NCBI RefSeq assembly: GCF_900106645.1
Contig: NZ_FNMV01000015.1
Coordinates: forward strand, 1 to 64,000
DNA length: 64,000 bases
Direction: 5' to 3'
Source: Flavobacterium degerlachei
GTDB taxonomy: Bacteria; Bacteroidota; Bacteroidia; Flavobacteriales; Flavobacteriaceae
The notes under the pieces are model-generated. The model saw nothing but the letters and a program-made list of their open reading frames with translations. It was not told where the DNA came from and searched no databases. The first letter of the stretch is position 1. Each line of letters opens with the position of its first letter. Shown piece by piece: positions 24,614 to 32,897 of the stretch. A program made the translations under genes and the position numbers.

Positions 24614-25621
24614 ATGAATAGTTTAAAAAAGGGAATATTATTTTCTACGCTTATAATGAGTCTAGCATTAGTAAGCTGCAGTAATGATGATGGAGACGAC
24701 GATTTAGTTGGGAACTGGATTAAAAAATCCTCTTTTGATGGTCCTGCTAGATCAAGTGCCACAAGTTTTGTGATAGGAAGTTATGCTTACGTAGCTACAG
24801 GCTACACTGGAGATGAATACCTAAAAGACCTATGGGCATATAATTCAGAAGGAGATTATTGGGAGCAAAAAGCAGATTTTAATGGTGTAGGAAGAAGTGC
24901 CGCTTCAGGCTTTGAACTAAATGACAAAGGATATATTGGTCTTGGTTACGATGGTACTAATAAACTGAAAGACTTTTATGAGTACAATCCTATAAGTAAT
25001 ACTTGGACTCAAAAAGCAGATTTTGCCGGAAGTGCTCGTTATTCTGCTGTAGGATTTCATGCAGGAGGAAAAGCCTACTTTGGAACAGGATATGACGGAA
25101 ATTATCTTAAAGATTTTTACCAATATACCCCAACCAACGACACTTGGACACTAGTAAATGGTTTTAGTGGAAATAAAAGAAGAGGTGCGACTGTATTTGT
25201 TATTGACGACAAAGCATACCTAGCAACTGGAGTAAATAGTGGAACATACCAAGTCGATTTCTGGATGTTTGATCCCGCAACGGATGAATGGACAAGAAAA
25301 CGCGATATCGATCAAGATGATGATGATGACTATTCTTATAACGATGACTACGTAATTGTACGATCTAATGCGTCTAGTTTTTCAATGAATGGATTAGGTT
25401 ATATAGCCTGTGGCGAGAGCACAAGATCTGTTTGGGAATACGAACCTACAACTGATGTATGGCAAGAAAGAACTTCTCTTGAAGGTTCAGCGAGAACAGA
25501 TGCCACCGGTTTTGCAATCAACCAACGTGGGTTTTTATTACTAGGAAGATCTGGATCATCTTACTTTGATGATTCTTGGGAATTTAAACCATTAGACGAG
25601 CAAAGCGATGATGATAATTAA
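24614..25621 (+). CDS. Kelch-repeat lipoprotein
   Basis: A 335-residue lipoprotein with lipobox LVSC (Cys22), followed by an acidic spacer (SNDDGDDD) of the sort seen on exported flavobacterial lipoproteins. Six or so Kelch units follow, each with a pattern like GYIGLGYDG...LKDFYEYNPISNTW, predicting a beta-propeller. The last unit ends with DDSWEFKP and an acidic tail. Kelch propellers bind partners or glycans rather than showing one fixed activity. Its 3' end overlaps the DUF4907 gene by 14 bp, so the pair is translationally coupled. An inserted Asp run (DQDDDDDYSYNDD) interrupts one repeat. The partner is unknown. Confidence 0.85.
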   Translation: MNSLKKGILFSTLIMSLALVSCSNDDGDDDLVGNWIKKSSFDGPARSSATSFVIGSYAYVATGYTGDEYLKDLWAYNSEGDYWEQKADFNGVGRSAASGFELNDKGYIGLGYDGTNKLKDFYEYNPISNTWTQKADFAGSARYSAVGFHAGGKAYFGTGYDGNYLKDFYQYTPTNDTWTLVNGFSGNKRRGATVFVIDDKAYLATGVNSGTYQVDFWMFDPATDEWTRKRDIDQDDDDDYSYNDDYVIVRSNASSFSMNGLGYIACGESTRSVWEYEPTTDVWQERTSLEGSARTDATGFAINQRGFLLLGRSGSSYFDDSWEFKPLDEQSDDDN

Positions 25622-25967
25622 TTCAACTAATAGATTCTTCTGGACAAAACTCCAGAAGAATCTTATATTAGCAAACAAATACACTATTTTTTTTATATTG
25701 TGTTTGTTTCTATTTGTTTCATGTAATAAAGCAGAGAGTTTTAAAGTCCAATCTTTAAAAACTAATTCTGGTTGGGGCTACACAATATCTAAAGATGACA
25801 AAATCATTATAAAACAAACTGTCATTCCCGTTATTAGCGACAATAAGAGCTTTAAAACCGAAAAAGAGGCCTTAAGTGTAGGCAACTTAGTATTGCAAAA
25901 ACTGAAAGACGATTTGTCTCCTACCGTAACAAAAAAAGATTTATTTTTATTAGCTATAAAAACCTAG
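25608..25967 (+). CDS. DUF4907 family lipoprotein
   Basis: A 119-residue lipoprotein with lipobox FVSC (Cys39) after an unusually long N-terminal region. The mature part, with NSGWGYTISKDDKIIIKQT, PVISDNKSFKT and EALSVGNLVLQKL, matches DUF4907, a small family of Bacteroidota with unknown function. The start at 25608 overlaps the Kelch gene by 14 bp, and no better start codon precedes the signal. It ends directly before the histidine kinase ATG (25968) with no spacer. This tight packing suggests a working unit of Kelch, DUF4907 and LytS-type proteins. Confidence 0.8.
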   Translation: MMIINSTNRFFWTKLQKNLILANKYTIFFILCLFLFVSCNKAESFKVQSLKTNSGWGYTISKDDKIIIKQTVIPVISDNKSFKTEKEALSVGNLVLQKLKDDLSPTVTKKDLFLLAIKT

Positions 25968-27056
25968 ATGAAATTAGACGACATAAAAAATAATAGTTCA
26001 AACAAAATACTAGTTCATAGTATTATTTGGAGCTTTTTTATTGTTACATCATTAATTTCTTTTTACGAAAGTTATTTGTTGATTAACCCCGATTTCTACG
26101 TGCAATGGATAAGTGGGATCACCTTATTTTATTTAAATTATTTTTATTTTGTTCCAAAATTACTGCTGCATAAAAAATACTGGTCTTTTTTAGCAATAGT
26201 ACTTTCGATAATTACTTTTTTTACGATTGTAAGGATTGTTTACTTCATTCCTGATTTTAGAGAAATGATGCCTCCCAAAGTTTATGATGCAACTGGGCAT
26301 CAAATTACAAGAAGAATGCCTTTTCGTAGAAAAGCTCCCTTTTTCATGATAATCTCTCCTTCTATTTTTTATGTTTTTATAATAGCAATCAGTACAATCA
26401 TAAAAACATTATCAGAGTTTTATGATAATCAGCAAAATAAACTTATTGCTGAAACTCATAGAACCACCACAGAACTCAACTATTTAAGGAAACAAACAAA
26501 TCCACATTTCCTATTTAATGCACTCAATAGTATTTATTCATTAGCCTACAAAAAATCAGATTTGGTACCAGATGCCATAGTAACCTTATCTGAAATGATG
26601 CGCTACATGCTTTATGAAACCGACAATAAAACTGTATTTCTTGAAAAGGAGATAAACTATATCAAAAATTATATTGAGCTCCAGAAATTACGATTAAATA
26701 ACATTGAGAATATTTTCATAAATATTCATGGAGAAACTAGAAATAAATACATAGAACCATTACTTTTAATTTCTTTTATTGAGAATGCTTTCAAATACGG
26801 AACGGACTACAAAGGAGTGGCTTATGTAAAAATTAAAATAATTATCAATGATAATGTTTTAGATTTTTGGGTAGAAAACAAAATGGAAAACTACATTAAG
26901 GACCCAGAGAATTCCGGAATTGGTTTAACAAACATCGAAAGCAGACTGGATCTTCTATACCCAAATACGCATCAGCTTACAATAACTGAAACCGAAAATA
27001 GCTACAGTGTACATTTAAATTTGATCCTAGATAAAACACAAGTGATAAACACCTAA
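25968..27056 (+). CDS. LytS/YehU-type sensor histidine kinase
   Basis: A 362-residue membrane kinase. Four hydrophobic segments lie in the first 150 residues (about 17-36, 48-66, 72-94, 124-146) with a short extracytoplasmic loop (REMMPPKVYDATGHQ...). The His_kinase domain (PF06580) has RKQTNPHFLFNALNSI with phospho-acceptor His180. The ATP-binding part has ISFIENAFKYG and NSGIGLTNIESRLDLLYP. This is the LytS/YehU class, which pairs with LytTR regulators, and one lies 34 bp downstream. The signal is unknown. It begins immediately after the DUF4907 stop, so it is cotranscribed with the Kelch/DUF4907 proteins. Confidence 0.93.
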   Translation: MKLDDIKNNSSNKILVHSIIWSFFIVTSLISFYESYLLINPDFYVQWISGITLFYLNYFYFVPKLLLHKKYWSFLAIVLSIITFFTIVRIVYFIPDFREMMPPKVYDATGHQITRRMPFRRKAPFFMIISPSIFYVFIIAISTIIKTLSEFYDNQQNKLIAETHRTTTELNYLRKQTNPHFLFNALNSIYSLAYKKSDLVPDAIVTLSEMMRYMLYETDNKTVFLEKEINYIKNYIELQKLRLNNIENIFINIHGETRNKYIEPLLLISFIENAFKYGTDYKGVAYVKIKIIINDNVLDFWVENKMENYIKDPENSGIGLTNIESRLDLLYPNTHQLTITETENSYSVHLNLILDKTQVINT

Positions 27057-27090
27057 AAATTAAAGGAATTTCAACTCCACAATAGAAAAT

Positions 27091-27807
27091 ATGATGAAAT
27101 GTGTTATAATAGATGATGAACCATTAGCAGTTGATTTGATCAAAGAATTTGTTAGTAAAATAGATTCACTTGAGCTAGTAAACACCTTCAACAATGCTAT
27201 TGATGCCATCTCAATAATCAATCAATCTAATGTTGATTTAATTTTTTTAGATATAGAAATGCCTCATTTTTCGGGTATTGACTTTATCAATGCAATTGAT
27301 AAAAAACCACTTATCATTTTCACCACCGCCTATTCTGACTATGCTGTTGAAGGATTTAACCTAGGCGCAGTAGACTATCTAGTAAAACCAATCCCTTTTC
27401 ATAGATTTCTAAAATCGGTAATAAGAGCACAACAAATTTTTAGCCCCCAAAATACAGCTGCAACTACAACTTTAATTTCAGCACCTGAAATCGAACAAGA
27501 TTTTATGTTTGTTAGAGCTGAATATGAAAATGTAAAATTGAACTTCGCAGATATTTTATATATTGAAGGGTTGAAAGATTATGTCAAAATATATACGACT
27601 GACTCTAAATATACATTAACCTTAATTAGTTTAATAAAGCTAGAAAACTTACTTTCATCTAAAGGGTTTGCTAGAGTTCATCGCTCTTATATTATCAATA
27701 TAAAACACGTGAAATCCATCCAAAAAAACAAAGCCGTAATCGCCGACAAAAGAATTCCTATTAGTGAAAGTTATAAAAACTCATTCTTTGAAAGAATAAA
27801 CTTGTAG
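27091..27807 (+). CDS. LytTR-family response regulator
   Basis: A 238-residue regulator: receiver domain at 1-120 with acidic pocket IIDDEP, phospho-acceptor Asp54 (IFLDIEMP) and the conserved Lys in LVKPIPF, followed by a LytTR DNA-binding domain at about 145-238 (ILYIEGLKDYVKIYT..., then FARVHRSYIINIKHV). It is the partner of the LytS-type kinase just upstream. LytTR proteins bind pairs of direct repeats upstream of targets. The likely target is this cluster or another envelope gene, but I saw no repeat pair upstream of 23752. Confidence 0.93.
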   Translation: MMKCVIIDDEPLAVDLIKEFVSKIDSLELVNTFNNAIDAISIINQSNVDLIFLDIEMPHFSGIDFINAIDKKPLIIFTTAYSDYAVEGFNLGAVDYLVKPIPFHRFLKSVIRAQQIFSPQNTAATTTLISAPEIEQDFMFVRAEYENVKLNFADILYIEGLKDYVKIYTTDSKYTLTLISLIKLENLLSSKGFARVHRSYIINIKHVKSIQKNKAVIADKRIPISESYKNSFFERINL

Positions 27808-27827
27808 TTTCTTATCGTTGCAGAATT

Positions 27828-28346
27828 TTATTCCTCGTCTTTAAACCAACTGGAATACATCACATAATTATCTGATATACGAGCTATTTCCCCAGCAAAA
27901 TTTGACTGATCTATATCTTTTACCTTTTTAGCAGGAACACCTGCCCAAATAGAGCCAGACTCAACAACAGTATTTTGAGTAATTACCGCTCCAGCAGCAA
28001 CAATAGAATTGCTTTGTACTACGCAATTATCCATCACTATGGCGCCCATTCCTATCAAAACATTATCGTGAATAGTACAACCATGAACGATTGCATTATG
28101 ACCTATTGATACATTATTCCCAATGATAGTAGGATGCTTTTGATAGGTGCAATGTATTACAGCCCCATCCTGGATATTTACCTTGTTTCCAAACTTAATA
28201 AAATTAACGTCACCTCTGATAACTGCATTAAACCAAACACTGCAAGAATCACCAAAACTTACGTCTCCAACAATCGTTGCATTTTCGGCTACGTAACAAT
28301 CCTTCGGTATTACAGGAGTTTTCCCGTTGACAGATTTTATTAACAT
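27828..28346 (-). CDS. Gamma-carbonic anhydrase-like hexapeptide-repeat protein
   Basis: A 172-residue left-handed beta-helix protein. Hexapeptide repeats run through the body (VGDVSFGDSCSVWFNAVIRGD, NVSIGHNAIVHGCTI, NVLIGMGAIVMDNCVV). The metal-ligand positions of gamma carbonic anhydrases are present (HCTYQKH, IGHNAIVHG). ATG at 28346 is the natural start (MLIKSVNGKTP); an upstream ATG at 28424 would overlap the PorP/SprF gene. It is convergent with the LytTR regulator, 20 bp away. It may hydrate CO2 or act as a YrdA-like protein of unknown substrate; the family alone does not decide this. Confidence 0.88.
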   Translation of the reverse strand: MLIKSVNGKTPVIPKDCYVAENATIVGDVSFGDSCSVWFNAVIRGDVNFIKFGNKVNIQDGAVIHCTYQKHPTIIGNNVSIGHNAIVHGCTIHDNVLIGMGAIVMDNCVVQSNSIVAAGAVITQNTVVESGSIWAGVPAKKVKDIDQSNFAGEIARISDNYVMYSSWFKDEE

Positions 28347-28365
28347 TAAAATAGATAGATTAGAA

Positions 28366-29364
28366 TTAATTAATAGCTGGACATTCACATTCGTACTTAA
28401 CTGGTTTACAAAACAAGTTAACACCTAAAGTAATTTGATGATAGCCACCTGTATCAAACTTCACAGGGCCCGTAACATGCGAATACGTATAAGCAAACAT
28501 CAAATTTTTGAAATTTACACCTACGATTGGAGTAATGTATTGCAGTTTTTGAGCAGAAACTCCGCTCCCGTCATTATATTCAGCACCATCAAAACTTCTT
28601 CTATAGGAAAGAGCTCCCCATAGTTGTCCGAAGTCTAAATTCTTGTATGCTTTCATATTTAAATCTATTGATTTCTCTTTGGTTTTACCTACAAGTTGAA
28701 ACAATATAGATGGTTCAAACAATATGCGGTCACTATCCCCAAATACATAACCTGCACTCAAAAGATATTTCCTTAAATTATCACTTTCATATTCAGTGTA
28801 AATATCTCTTCTGGTTTCAATGGCGTTCTTAACGGTACCATGAACATAAAAGTCCAAATAATTATAAGAGGCACCAAAGTCTACATTGAAATAAGAGTCT
28901 TTTTGAACAACCGTTCCATCAATAATGGGATCAAAATCACCAGATTGTAAAAAACTTGTTTCGTCTAACTGACTCTGGATTAAACCTCCACTTATTCCAA
29001 ATGACAATTGATTTAAATCAATTTCATCCCTAGAAAACATAAGGTGATATGCATAGGTTAATTTAACTCCTTTTTGAGAATGATAGCCATTTTTATCGTT
29101 AAACAAAATGATTCCAGCTCCAGCTTTTTCAGACACCCTACCATTAAAGCTTAAGGTTTGAAGTTCAGGCGCATCCTCTTGACCAAACCATTGTTTTCTG
29201 GCTGTAAGTCTGATTTTGGAGCAATTTGCAGCTCCTGCCATCGAAGGATGAATCAAATAATAATTATCTGATAAATAGTCCGAATAAACGGGTATTCCTT
29301 CTTGAGAAAAAGAATAAGATGTTATAAAAAAAAGTACTAATAAAATTTTAATTTTGATATACAT
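28366..29364 (-). CDS. PorP/SprF family type IX secretion membrane protein
   Basis: A 332-residue outer-membrane protein. The signal peptide (ending TSYSFS) is followed by the family's N-terminal signature: EGIPVYSDYLSDNYYLIHPSMAG, then CSKIRLTARKQWFGQEDAP. PorP/SprF proteins are barrels that anchor type IX-secreted adhesins such as SprB to the cell surface, and flavobacteria carry many paralogues. No SprB-like adhesin is adjacent, so its partner is elsewhere. It ends with CECPAIN, as in many members. The downstream neighbour (27828) is 19 bp away on the same strand. Confidence 0.9.
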   Translation of the reverse strand: MYIKIKILLVLFFITSYSFSQEGIPVYSDYLSDNYYLIHPSMAGAANCSKIRLTARKQWFGQEDAPELQTLSFNGRVSEKAGAGIILFNDKNGYHSQKGVKLTYAYHLMFSRDEIDLNQLSFGISGGLIQSQLDETSFLQSGDFDPIIDGTVVQKDSYFNVDFGASYNYLDFYVHGTVKNAIETRRDIYTEYESDNLRKYLLSAGYVFGDSDRILFEPSILFQLVGKTKEKSIDLNMKAYKNLDFGQLWGALSYRRSFDGAEYNDGSGVSAQKLQYITPIVGVNFKNLMFAYTYSHVTGPVKFDTGGYHQITLGVNLFCKPVKYECECPAIN

Positions 29365-29486
29365 TGAAATACTATTATTTAAAATTAAACATTAGTGCAG
29401 AAGAAAAGGTCTATACAAACTCATCGAACAACTAAAATAAAGTTAATTTATCCATTATTATATCAAATATAGGTATTCGTAGAAAA

Positions 29487-29517
29487 TAACTTTGCTAAAT
29501 TTGTAAAAATTTACAAA
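29487..29517 (+). promoter_or_regulatory. nfu promoter with an overlapping palindrome
   Basis: Two overlapping -7 matches, TAACTTTG (29487-29494) and TAAATTTG (29496-29503), precede the Nfu gene. A perfect 18-bp palindrome, TTTGTAAA-AA-TTTACAAA (29500-29517), overlaps the second -7 box and the predicted start site and ends 4 bp before the ATG. Its position suits a repressor operator. Confidence 0.5.
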
Positions 29518-29521
29518 AGTT

Positions 29522-30421
29522 ATGACAAAAGTTACCATAAAAGAAACGCAAAATCCTACTATACTAAAATTTGAATTCGAAGATTTTATTACTCAAAATG
29601 AAAGTTACGAGTTTAAAAATATAGACGAGGCAAAAGCATCTCCCCTAGCACAACAATTATTTTATTTACCATTCGTAAAAACAGTTTACATTTCCGGAAA
29701 TTTTATAGCTATTGAAAAATATAGCATCGTAGAATGGGATGATGTTAAAGATGCTGTTGCTGAACAAATTGACACTTTCCTAAACAACGGAGGAACAATA
29801 ATCACAATCGAGGAAAATAAAACTAAAAAGCAACCTATAACAGTTTATGGTGAAACAACACCAAATCCTGCCGCTTTAAAATTTGTCGTTAGCCGAATGC
29901 TAACTAAAAATGCAATTGAGTTTAAAAACATCGACCAAACTGCTCCTTCTCCTTTAGCAAAAGAATTGTTTAAATTTTCATATGTGAAAGAAGTATTCAT
30001 TGACGAAAATTATATTTCAGTTACTAAATACGAAGTAAACAACTGGGACGAGATAACATTAGAACTAAGAAGCTTCATAAAACAGTATATTGAAAACGGA
30101 GGTGTTGTACTTGACGAAAGCGTTATTATAGCCAAAGAAAATCAAGAAAAGCACAAAAATGAAGATTTTGATAAATTAGATGTTACCTCACAACAAATCA
30201 TCAACATCCTAGAGGAGTATGTAAAACCTGCTGTAGCAGCTGATGGTGGTAATATCATTTTTGACTCTTACAATGAGACTGACAAAGTAGTAAAAGTTGT
30301 TCTTCAAGGCGCATGTAGTGGTTGTCCATCATCAACATTTACTTTAAAATCCGGAATTGAAAACATGCTAAAAAGCATGTTAAATGACGAAAAAATACAA
30401 GTAGAAGCAGTCAACGGATAA
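29522..30421 (+). CDS. Nfu-type Fe-S cluster carrier with two N-terminal Nfu domains
   Basis: A 299-residue cytoplasmic protein that should carry and donate 4Fe-4S clusters. Two tandem Nfu N-terminal domains are visible (about 1-92 and 105-195), each with the pattern TxNPxxLKF...SPLAxxLF...V...ENYI. A NifU-like C-terminal domain follows (about 222-299) with VKPAVAADGGNI and the cluster-binding GACSGCPS (Cys265, Cys268). Most Nfu proteins have only one N-terminal domain. A palindrome over the promoter suggests transcriptional control. It stands alone on the plus strand. Confidence 0.92.
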   Translation: MTKVTIKETQNPTILKFEFEDFITQNESYEFKNIDEAKASPLAQQLFYLPFVKTVYISGNFIAIEKYSIVEWDDVKDAVAEQIDTFLNNGGTIITIEENKTKKQPITVYGETTPNPAALKFVVSRMLTKNAIEFKNIDQTAPSPLAKELFKFSYVKEVFIDENYISVTKYEVNNWDEITLELRSFIKQYIENGGVVLDESVIIAKENQEKHKNEDFDKLDVTSQQIINILEEYVKPAVAADGGNIIFDSYNETDKVVKVVLQGACSGCPSSTFTLKSGIENMLKSMLNDEKIQVEAVNG

Positions 30422-30538
30422 CTAAAACAAAATTACAATATGCTGATTTTATTAACATTACAAATTTATTAACCTCTTTTTCGATGTAGTTATAAAAATT
30501 TTAGTTAAATTTAATGTTCAACTAAAAAAATAGAAATT

Positions 30539-30739
30539 ATGTCAGTATTAAAAGTTATTGAATTACTTTCCAGCTCAAATATCGGCTGGGAAGATGCAGC
30601 TCAAAAAGCAATTACTAAAGCATCAAAATCTGTGAAAAATATACGATCCGTATATGTAAAAGATCAAAGTGCTGCGGTAAGTGATGGTAAAATTGCGGAA
30701 TACAGAGTCACCCTAAAAGTAACATTCGAACTTGAGTAA
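30539..30739 (+). CDS. Dodecin (flavin-binding small protein)
   Basis: A 66-residue protein of exact dodecin size. The signatures are VLKVIELLSSSNIGWEDA with the Trp that stacks on the flavin, AQKAITKASKSVKNI, and the C-terminal YRVTLKVTFELE strand. Dodecins form a 12-subunit hollow shell that stores flavin and limits its phototoxicity. The gene is monocistronic: it begins 117 bp after the Nfu gene and ends in a strong terminator. Confidence 0.93.
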   Translation: MSVLKVIELLSSSNIGWEDAAQKAITKASKSVKNIRSVYVKDQSAAVSDGKIAEYRVTLKVTFELE

Positions 30740-30753
30740 CTCTATCTTAAAAA

Positions 30754-30787
30754 GAAAAAAGCGTTTCATAAGAAACGCTTTTTTTTT
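30754..30787 (+). terminator. Terminator of the dodecin gene
   Basis: A stem of GCGTTTC / GAAACGC with a 4-nt loop, extended by flanking A and T runs, ends in a long T-run. It lies 15 bp after the dodecin stop codon. Confidence 0.88.
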
Positions 30788-30933
30788 ATGATGTTTAGTC
30801 TCGACTTAAAAAATCAAAACACAAAATACATCTACGACTATATATTGATTGGCTACAAATTATTACAAATAGAATGATACAACTGTAAGAACTAAATACC
30901 TGCTATTGTATCCTAATTTTAACATCTAAGAAC

Positions 30934-31254
30934 ATGGGATTATCATCATTTTTTAAAAATTTATTTGGCTCCGCCAACAAAACCTCGAGTAAATTAGCTG
31001 ACAAAGCAGAAATAGCCGTAGAGCAGGTTAAAGAAACTGCTATGCCTTATCTAGAAAAGACAGAAAAATTTACACAGGAAACTTTTGAACAGGTAAAAGA
31101 AGCATCAGAACCGTTAATCGAAAAAGCCGAATCATTTTCAGCAGAAGCAAAAGAAGTTGTTAGCGATTATGCCGAAAAAACAAATGAGGCGATAGCCGAT
31201 GTTATCAAAAAAGTAAAAGAACGCGCCTCTGATGAAAATACAAATAAATCATAA
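30934..31254 (+). CDS. YtxH/LEA-like helical protein
   Basis: A 106-residue protein with a Gly/Phe N-terminus (MGLSSFFKNLFGSANK), then an almost continuous charged amphipathic helix from about 18 to 100. Loosely repeated units such as YLEKTEKF, LIEKAESF and VKEASE occur every ~15 residues. The composition resembles YtxH or LEA-like stress proteins, but no firm family can be given. No signal peptide or membrane helix is visible, although the first 15 residues could lie on a membrane. It sits between a dodecin gene with its own terminator and an mscS gene. Confidence 0.65.
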   Translation: MGLSSFFKNLFGSANKTSSKLADKAEIAVEQVKETAMPYLEKTEKFTQETFEQVKEASEPLIEKAESFSAEAKEVVSDYAEKTNEAIADVIKKVKERASDENTNKS

Positions 31255-31292
31255 GAGAGTACCGATTCATCTATTCCAAAAAAATTAATTTG

Positions 31293-31300
31293 TAATTTTG
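31293..31300 (+). promoter_or_regulatory. Predicted -7 element upstream of mscS
   Basis: TAATTTTG matches TAnnTTTG, 51 bp before the mscS ATG. A start near 31306 would place the hairpin at 31313-31341 in the mscS leader. No clear -33 box is seen. Confidence 0.4.
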
Positions 31301-31312
31301 TATTATAAACCT

Positions 31313-31341
31313 AAACCTTCTTCATTTGAAGGTTTTTTTAT
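31313..31341 (+). terminator. Terminator or leader attenuator before mscS
   Basis: AAACCTTC (31313-31320) and GAAGGTTT (31328-31335) form a stem followed by a T-run. It can end transcription from the 30934 gene, or act within the mscS leader if the promoter at 31293 is used. Confidence 0.65.
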
Positions 31342-31351
31342 TACTTAAAAA

Positions 31352-32179
31352 ATGACCCTAAGACCTGATTATGTTGCTGACTATGCAAGCAATTTTATTA
31401 AAACGCTGCTTGAATATTCCCCAAGATTAATTTCTGCATTTCTAATTCTATTTATTGGTCTTTATGCCATCAGGCTAATCAATAGGCTAATTAGAAAAGT
31501 AATGATTAAAAGGGAATTAGACCCAACATTGACCAATTTTTTGGCCGACATATTACTATGGGTCCTGCGAGTATTGTTATTTGTTTCATTTATTTCAAAA
31601 CTCGGTATTGAAACCTCGTCATTTGTCGCCATTCTGGGAGCTATGGGACTTGCAGTAGGACTATCACTACAGGGATCGCTATCTAATTTTGCAGGTGGCA
31701 TGTTGATTATTCTCTTTAAGCCTTTTAAAGTAGGACATCTAATCGAAGCACAGGGAGTATTAGCAACAGTTACTGAAATACAAATTTTTGTAACCAAATT
31801 AACGACAGCAAACAACCAGACTGTATTCGTTCCTAATGGCATATTATCTAACGGCACCATCACTAATTACTCTTTACAAAAATACCGAAGAGCTGATCTG
31901 ACCTTCTCGATCTCTTATGATTCAAACATTAAAAAGGCGAAAGATCTAATTATGGAGGTATTAAATAACAACCCAAAAGTACTTCAAACTCCCAAACCAG
32001 AAGTTTTCGTAAAAAATCTGACGGATAGTGCCATTCAATTAGCAGTTAGACCTTGGGCGAGCAATGAGGATTTTGGCGTAGTTTTCACAGAGACATTAGA
32101 AAATTGCAAAACTGCTTTTGATACTGCAGGTATTGTAATCCAGCCTTATGTTAAAGAATTTTCCGCGACTAATACTTAG
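31352..32179 (+). CDS. Small-conductance mechanosensitive channel (MscS family)
   Basis: A 275-residue inner-membrane channel that opens under membrane tension to release solutes after osmotic downshift. There are three transmembrane helices (about 20-45, 65-85 and the pore helix near 90-120). The pore helix has the Gly/Ala pattern GAMGLAVGLSLQGSLSNFAG, and the following FKPFKVGHLIE begins the cytoplasmic beta domain. The length is close to E. coli MscS (286). It has a hairpin in its leader region. It is convergent with tsaB. Confidence 0.93.
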   Translation: MTLRPDYVADYASNFIKTLLEYSPRLISAFLILFIGLYAIRLINRLIRKVMIKRELDPTLTNFLADILLWVLRVLLFVSFISKLGIETSSFVAILGAMGLAVGLSLQGSLSNFAGGMLIILFKPFKVGHLIEAQGVLATVTEIQIFVTKLTTANNQTVFVPNGILSNGTITNYSLQKYRRADLTFSISYDSNIKKAKDLIMEVLNNNPKVLQTPKPEVFVKNLTDSAIQLAVRPWASNEDFGVVFTETLENCKTAFDTAGIVIQPYVKEFSATNT

Positions 32180-32205
32180 TAGCCATTAGCAAACATATGT
32201 TATTA

Positions 32206-32874
32206 TTATTTTTTTGAAGTAGTTATCAAAAAATCTTTTAAATAAAAAGGCTCAAAATAGGCGACATCAACAGTGTCGCTTTTTTTATATTTTTCATAGC
32301 TAAGCGTACTCATTTCCTTAGCCGAAGGATATTTTATTTCCGCTAAGAAGACAAAATTTTCTTTAGTCAAAACAGCTTTACATTTCTCAGCGCAATCTCC
32401 TACAAAATAAACTGTTTCTTGAAGATTTTCAAAAGAGTCCTCACTTATAATTTCGGCTTGCACATCTCTTAATTTCTCTATTTTTGCATTAAAAATAGCG
32501 CTATACACTTCCATTCTACGAGCATCAATCATTGGAACAATCAATCCACTTGCTATCTTTACTTGCGACGCCAGCACTTTCAATGTATCAACCGCAATCA
32601 ATGGAAGGTCTAATGCAAAGCACAGTCCCTTCGCTGCTGAAACACCTATACGAAGTCCCGTGTAAGAACCTGGTCCCTGACTCACCGCAATCGCTGATAA
32701 ATCTTTATATGTTATTCCTGCTTCTTTTAAACTTGCCTCTATAAAAACGTGCAATCTTTCTGCATGAGAGTATCCTTCTTCCGCAATTTCTTTGCAAATG
32801 ATAGTTTCACCCCCTTTGGCAATAGAGACAGAACAATTCTTAGTAGATGTCTCGATGTTGAGAATATAATCCAA
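32206..32874 (-). CDS. tsaB: tRNA threonylcarbamoyladenosine biosynthesis protein TsaB
   Basis: A 222-residue ASKHA-fold protein, partner of TsaD in making t6A37 in ANN-decoding tRNAs. The N-terminal NIETSTKNCSVSI and the conserved GPGSYTGLRIG (about 67-77) followed by AKGLCFAL identify it; the length matches the TsaB subfamily rather than the longer TsaD. TsaB lacks full catalytic metal ligands and acts as a scaffold. It lies downstream of the efflux operon, separated by a 40-bp palindrome, and is convergent with mscS. Confidence 0.92.
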   Translation of the reverse strand: MDYILNIETSTKNCSVSIAKGGETIICKEIAEEGYSHAERLHVFIEASLKEAGITYKDLSAIAVSQGPGSYTGLRIGVSAAKGLCFALDLPLIAVDTLKVLASQVKIASGLIVPMIDARRMEVYSAIFNAKIEKLRDVQAEIISEDSFENLQETVYFVGDCAEKCKAVLTKENFVFLAEIKYPSAKEMSTLSYEKYKKSDTVDVAYFEPFYLKDFLITTSKK

Positions 32875-32897
32875 TTGTAAGTATTTATGATATTAAT

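Noticed and set aside
28347..28424. Longer start for the gamma-carbonic-anhydrase-like gene
   Set aside because: It would overlap the PorP/SprF gene, and the family N-terminus begins at ATG 28346.
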